Assembly (NCBI GenBank): GCA_902613175.1 | Contig: CACMGJ010000003.1 | Location: forward strand, 37,885-101,884 | Reading direction: 5' to 3' | Origin: Halieaceae bacterium | GTDB taxonomy: Bacteria; Pseudomonadota; Gammaproteobacteria; Pseudomonadales; Halieaceae | DNA length: 64,000 nt | Part shown: piece after piece, positions 59,653 to 64,000 of the stretch | Layout of the letters: every line of letters starts with the position of its first letter | How positions within the stretch are numbered: position 1 is the stretch's first letter | Program-made: the position numbers and the translations under genes | The notes under the pieces: generated by a model | The model's input: only the letters and a program-made list of their open reading frames with translations | What the model was told of the DNA's origin: nothing | Databases searched by the model: none

Positions 59653-62358
59653 ATGAAAACTAGTTCAGCACATCTAGAGCTCCGACGGGTGTTTCCCACC
59701 ATGCGGAGTACAGCATCAAAATTTCTTGCATTAAGCCTTGCCGTTCCCGCGGCGGCACTATCGTTATCTCTCGGAGCACAAGAAGCCAGTGAGATTGAAG
59801 AGGTGGTCATCACCGGCGTCAGAGGAAAACCTCGAACCGTCCAAGATTCTCCGGTGCCAGTCGATGTCTTTTCTTCCGAAGATTTAGAGAACGTTGAGTT
59901 CACAGATATGAATGACATCGTGAGGACCTTAGTACCAACCTACAACCTGTCTCGAGAACCCATCTCCGATGGCGCGTCATTTATTCGTCCAGCAACACTG
60001 CGTGGTCTACCTACCGATAAAACACTGGTATTGGTTAATGGCAAGCGACGCCATCGTGCAGCGCTGGTCAGAATTGGTGGATCAGGCGTACAAGGACCAG
60101 ACTTAGCGACAATCCCAGCTGCCGCGATTGGCGGACTGGAAATTTTGAGAGATGGCGCAGCTGCACTCTATGGGTCTGATGCCATTGCAGGCGTCATGAA
60201 CTTCCAGCTCAAGACCAATGACTCAGGCGGATCGCTATTCGTCACGTCAGGGGAGTATTACGAGGGAGATGGCTCCAACACGACGATTGGTGGAAATATC
60301 GGCTTTTCCATTGGTGACGGCGGTTTCCTTAGCATATCTGGCGAGCATTATTCTGCTGACGCAACTTATCGCGGCAATCAATACTGCGGATCGTGGTTTT
60401 GTCTCGACCCCGATGGAGCTGCCTATGACGAATTTATCGCAGATGGTCGTCCTGAGCGCATAGCATATGCTACTAATCCAGACTTCCTGGCTGCGACAGC
60501 GAGCGCATCGCTAGAAGGCGACGTCGTACAGCCCTGGGGAAACCCCAATGCCGAGCGGACAAGCATCTTCTTCAACGCTGGGATGCCGGTCTCTGAAACA
60601 GTCGATTTCTATGCATTCGGTAATTACACCGATAGCGAGAGCGACGGCAGTTTTTTTTACCGCTACCCCTACAACGGCACCATAGAGGAACTGCGAGAAC
60701 CGGACGGATCGATCTACTTCCCACTGGAAAAATACCCCGGTGGCTTTACACCTCGCTTTTTTGGTGAAGTGGAAGACATATCGTTAGTGGCGGGGCTCAC
60801 GAGCTCGGCGGAGGGCGCCGTAGGCTGGGATGTCAGCGTCCGCACCGGCGAGTCGTCCATTGACTACACACTCGCGAATACCATTAATCCATCTATGGGC
60901 CCCGAATCTCCAACGTCATTTAAGCCGGGTACATTGACCAACACCGAAACGCAGTTTCAAGTCGACTTAAGCTACGCGTTAAGCGACACACTGACGATTC
61001 TTGGCGGAGCTTCATATCTGGACGAGGAATACGATATCGGCGAGGGCGAGGCCGATTCATATCGTGTCGGCCCTTATGCTGCTTCGGACCCATGGGGTTT
61101 CTGCAGTGGAGACTCAGCCACCGCGGCAGGTCAGGCGGTAATCGATGCCGGAAGCACATTGGATTGCTCTGATTCCGACGACCCAGTTTATCGGGCTGTT
61201 GGCGTGGGCTCGAACGGCTTCCCTGGCTATTCACCCGCATTTTCAGACGTGTATTCCCGAGATTCGTTTGCCGTTTACGCGGAGGTAAATGCAGACGTCG
61301 GCGACTCACTGTTTGTGCAAGGTGCCATTCGCTACGAGGACTACTCTGATTTTGGTTCTGAGACCATTTTTAAACTCGCGGGTAACTACTCCATCAACGA
61401 TAGTATGAGCTTAAGGGCTTCATACAATACTGGATTCCGTGCTCCTACGCCTGGGCAACAGGGAACAACCAATGTGTCGACTCGCCTGCCAAACGGCTTC
61501 CCCGTTGCAGTAGGCTTGTTCCCGGCTAGTGGGACAGTAGCTCAGACACTTGGGGCAACCGATTTGAAGCCTGAAACCTCAAGCGGATTCTCTATTGGCG
61601 TCACTGGCAGCGTAGGGTCGGCAGACTTCACAATCGATTACTACACCATCGATGTAGACGATTATTTTAACGCAGTGTCTACAAGAGACGTGTCAAGCAC
61701 AGTACCGGGCACGCCCGATACATACTTGGATGATGATGGAGCACAGGATTCTGGTGCCTACGAAGACGCCGTGGCGGCTTATGCTAATTTCCAAGCGCTT
61801 GAGGGCGCAGGGGTAGCGGGGGCCAATACTATTGGTGGTGTTAACTGGTTTGCAAATGCCTATGACGTATCCGTATCAGGCGTTGATGCGGTTGTGACCT
61901 TGCCGATCGATTCCGATTTGGGAACAACAGACATTACGTTGACATATGGCTACAACAAGTTTGAGTTTAACAGCAGCCCGGATGGATTCTTAAACGCTGA
62001 AGCCCAACATGATATTGCTAATTTCGACCCAAATACCCGCTTTATCCTCCAAGCAAACCATCGGATAGACAATATCGGGCTTAATTTGCGAGGTAGTTAT
62101 TGGGGCGAGGGTTCAAATCGACAAAATAGTGACGATGATTCGGCCATCCAAACATTTGGTAGCATTTTCATGACCGATTTATCCCTGTCCTACTTTGGTG
62201 ATGGTTACACAATCTCGGCAGGTGGCATGAATATCTTTGACGAATATCCTGACAAAGACAGCATCAGCGACTATTGCTGCGGCCGTATTTACCCCTCTGC
62301 ATCAGGCATCTCGTGGCAGGGTGGCCGCTGGTACGTCAAAGCCGAGTATCTATTCTGA
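59653..62358 (+). CDS. TonB-dependent receptor
   Basis: EIEEVVITGVRGKPRTVQDSPVPVDVFSSEDLE TonB box/plug; DGAAALYGSDAIAGVMNFQLK; FRAPTPGQ; C-terminal WYVKAEYLF. Confidence 0.95.
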   Translation: MKTSSAHLELRRVFPTMRSTASKFLALSLAVPAAALSLSLGAQEASEIEEVVITGVRGKPRTVQDSPVPVDVFSSEDLENVEFTDMNDIVRTLVPTYNLSREPISDGASFIRPATLRGLPTDKTLVLVNGKRRHRAALVRIGGSGVQGPDLATIPAAAIGGLEILRDGAAALYGSDAIAGVMNFQLKTNDSGGSLFVTSGEYYEGDGSNTTIGGNIGFSIGDGGFLSISGEHYSADATYRGNQYCGSWFCLDPDGAAYDEFIADGRPERIAYATNPDFLAATASASLEGDVVQPWGNPNAERTSIFFNAGMPVSETVDFYAFGNYTDSESDGSFFYRYPYNGTIEELREPDGSIYFPLEKYPGGFTPRFFGEVEDISLVAGLTSSAEGAVGWDVSVRTGESSIDYTLANTINPSMGPESPTSFKPGTLTNTETQFQVDLSYALSDTLTILGGASYLDEEYDIGEGEADSYRVGPYAASDPWGFCSGDSATAAGQAVIDAGSTLDCSDSDDPVYRAVGVGSNGFPGYSPAFSDVYSRDSFAVYAEVNADVGDSLFVQGAIRYEDYSDFGSETIFKLAGNYSINDSMSLRASYNTGFRAPTPGQQGTTNVSTRLPNGFPVAVGLFPASGTVAQTLGATDLKPETSSGFSIGVTGSVGSADFTIDYYTIDVDDYFNAVSTRDVSSTVPGTPDTYLDDDGAQDSGAYEDAVAAYANFQALEGAGVAGANTIGGVNWFANAYDVSVSGVDAVVTLPIDSDLGTTDITLTYGYNKFEFNSSPDGFLNAEAQHDIANFDPNTRFILQANHRIDNIGLNLRGSYWGEGSNRQNSDDDSAIQTFGSIFMTDLSLSYFGDGYTISAGGMNIFDEYPDKDSISDYCCGRIYPSASGISWQGGRWYVKAEYLF

Positions 62359-62373
62359 TACGTTATGGTGTTT

Positions 62374-62406
62374 TAAAAAAAGGGGAGCTTAAGCTCCCCT
62401 TTTTTA
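62374..62406 (+). terminator. rho-independent terminator
   Basis: AAAAAAAGGGGAGCTTAAGCTCCCCTTTTTT perfect hairpin between convergent genes. Confidence 0.9.
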
Positions 62407-62474
62407 CTAGCCATATCGTCAAACTTCGATGATCATTGCTTCATAGACAATGCGCACTCTAGGCTAAATATTGG

Positions 62475-63611
62475 CTAGGACGCAGCCTCCAGCGCTGCGG
62501 GTAAGGCATCAACGTACATTTGTACATCTTCAAGCTTACCCATACTCACACGAGACCAATGATTGTAATCGCGGTAAATACCTCTGATCAGGACATTTCG
62601 ATCAGCCATCGCTGCCCTAAATGAGTCGGCATTTGTAGAGCCCAAATTCACAAACATAAAGTTCGTCTCAGAGGGCAGCGCAGTTAACCCGTTGCGTCGT
62701 ATGGCTTCGGACACCATCTCACGTGCCTCAATAATTTTCGTCTTTGAAAACGCCAAGAACGCTTCATCGTTGTAACTCGCTACGGCTGCGGCAACGCCCG
62801 CTTGATTAAGTCCGTAATCGCCTAAGCCATACTGCTTCACTTTCTCAAGAAGCTCAGGCTTGGCAATCATGTAACCAACACGCATGCCAGCAAGACCGTA
62901 TATTTTCGAGAACGTCCGCGCGACTGCTACGTTTTTTCCAGCCTTGACCAAAGGAATCATCGTCGACGCCGCTGGATCATCAGTTAATTCGTTATATGCC
63001 TCATCCACAAGCACTGTGCATTTTTCTGAGGCACGACTGCAAAATGCGCGAAGCTCGTCTGAATCAAGCACCATACCTGTTGGATTATTGGGATTTGTGA
63101 CATGAACCATTGATATGTCAGCATTTAGCGCCGTCTCCATAGCCTGAAGGTCAATCGCCAGCGAGGCGCTCTTAGGCAGTCGCATGATTCCATTGCTGCC
63201 GTTTCTGACTCCCATCAGTGATGTCGTATCCCAAAATAGATCTGGCGCTAAAATCGCTCCCTGCTGAGAGGAGGCGAGTGCGAGATAAGTGAGCACGCCA
63301 CTAGAGCCTGAACTCAACACAACATGATCCGTCGTCAACCCATGTCGCTCGGCGATCATCTCTCGCAACCTCTGAGCGGACTCGCGAACATAATACGCAC
63401 CGTGAGCAGAGGCCTTCATCATAGCCTTCAGTGCCGCGGGGCTGGGCCCATAGGGATTTTCATTGGCATTAAGTTTGGCAATGCCCGGGGCTGGCCCATA
63501 CAAGCTCTCCAGCGCAGCATCCAATGAAAATACCCGTCCCGCCGACGTTAAAGTAGATACCCCCGCCACTGCAGATCCAATAAAAAAAGACCTTCTAGAT
63601 ATACCCGTCAT
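62475..63611 (-). CDS. PLP-dependent aminotransferase class I/II (HisC-like) with Tat-like signal
   Basis: MTGISRRSFFIGSAVAGVSTLTSAGRVFS leader; KLNANENPYGPSPAAL, HVTNPNNPTGMVLD, VARTFSKIYGLAGMRVGY Schiff-base Lys. Confidence 0.88.
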   Translation of the reverse strand: MTGISRRSFFIGSAVAGVSTLTSAGRVFSLDAALESLYGPAPGIAKLNANENPYGPSPAALKAMMKASAHGAYYVRESAQRLREMIAERHGLTTDHVVLSSGSSGVLTYLALASSQQGAILAPDLFWDTTSLMGVRNGSNGIMRLPKSASLAIDLQAMETALNADISMVHVTNPNNPTGMVLDSDELRAFCSRASEKCTVLVDEAYNELTDDPAASTMIPLVKAGKNVAVARTFSKIYGLAGMRVGYMIAKPELLEKVKQYGLGDYGLNQAGVAAAVASYNDEAFLAFSKTKIIEAREMVSEAIRRNGLTALPSETNFMFVNLGSTNADSFRAAMADRNVLIRGIYRDYNHWSRVSMGKLEDVQMYVDALPAALEAAS

Positions 63612-63638
63612 AAAAGTTCCTCCTCTGATGACTCAGGT

Positions 63639-64000
63639 TTATTGCAAGATGATGACTGCCACCACCAATAAGTAGACACCGAAGCCGCGTTTCAGCGACT
63701 CTGTTTTTACATTGTGCGCCAAACGAGCACCATAGGGCGCTGTCACGACCGATACGGCACTAATGGCGATAAGTGCCGGGATGTTTATAAAACCAATTGA
63801 ACCTGGTGGCGCACCGACTACTGCCTTCGTTAAGCCTATGATTAGGAAGCCCGCGGCTCCCAGTAATCCGATGATGACTCCCACGCCCGCCGCTGTGCCA
63901 ACTGCCTCCACGATAGGTCTTCCGCAGAGCGTCATGGTTATGACAATCGGCGTACCACCGCCAATGCCCAGTAGTGCAGAGACGCCTCCAACGGAAGTTC
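63639..64000 (-). CDS. TauE/SafE (TSUP)-family membrane protein, C-terminal part; 5' end beyond the window
   Basis: Reverse translation of the window edge continues open: ...GVSALLGIGGGTPIVITMTLCGRPIVEAVGTAAGVG..., typical TauE/SafE second half. Confidence 0.8.
   Translation of the reverse strand, partial: TSVGGVSALLGIGGGTPIVITMTLCGRPIVEAVGTAAGVGVIIGLLGAAGFLIIGLTKAVVGAPPGSIGFINIPALIAISAVSVVTAPYGARLAHNVKTESLKRGFGVYLLVVAVIILQ

Noticed and set aside
1-64000. CRISPR arrays, tRNA/rRNA genes, transposases, prophage or selABCD genes
   Set aside because: None seen on reading the sequence and ORF track; the selenocysteine machinery would have to be encoded elsewhere in the genome.

Overview
64 kb chromosomal window with about 45 credible protein-coding genes. 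The gene content (TonB receptor, PhoX, DMT, AbgT and amidohydrolase genes) suggests a marine gammaproteobacterium; this placement is an inference. Most genes are scattered metabolic, transport or catabolic functions. I saw no rRNA, tRNA, CRISPR array or transposase. The strongest hidden signal is at 27598-28134. Two ORFs listed separately (27598..27885 and 27907..28134) are in the same frame and separated only by one TGA and a short ATG-less stretch. Reading that TGA as selenocysteine gives a continuous 178-aa protein with the motif ...AAYGH-U-G-S-C-TTGT..., which matches the UGSC selenoprotein family (biochemical function unknown, as far as I know). A small hairpin with a G-starting apical loop lies about 24 nt after the UGA, a spacing compatible with a bacterial SECIS. 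A second gene (GTG start 28127) overlaps the selenoprotein stop and encodes a probable partner. These genes sit at the end of a catabolic-looking region (TetR, MDR oxidoreductase, Rieske oxygenase, PhyH dioxygenase, hydrolase, MpaB-like oxygenase, enoyl-CoA hydratase, VOC protein, aldo/keto reductase). Other notable items are a copper amine oxidase lipoprotein, a beta-propeller/diheme cytochrome lipoprotein beside a cupredoxin-containing lipoprotein, an ABC permease/M1 aminopeptidase fusion, and an apparently exported PLP aminotransferase next to a TonB receptor.
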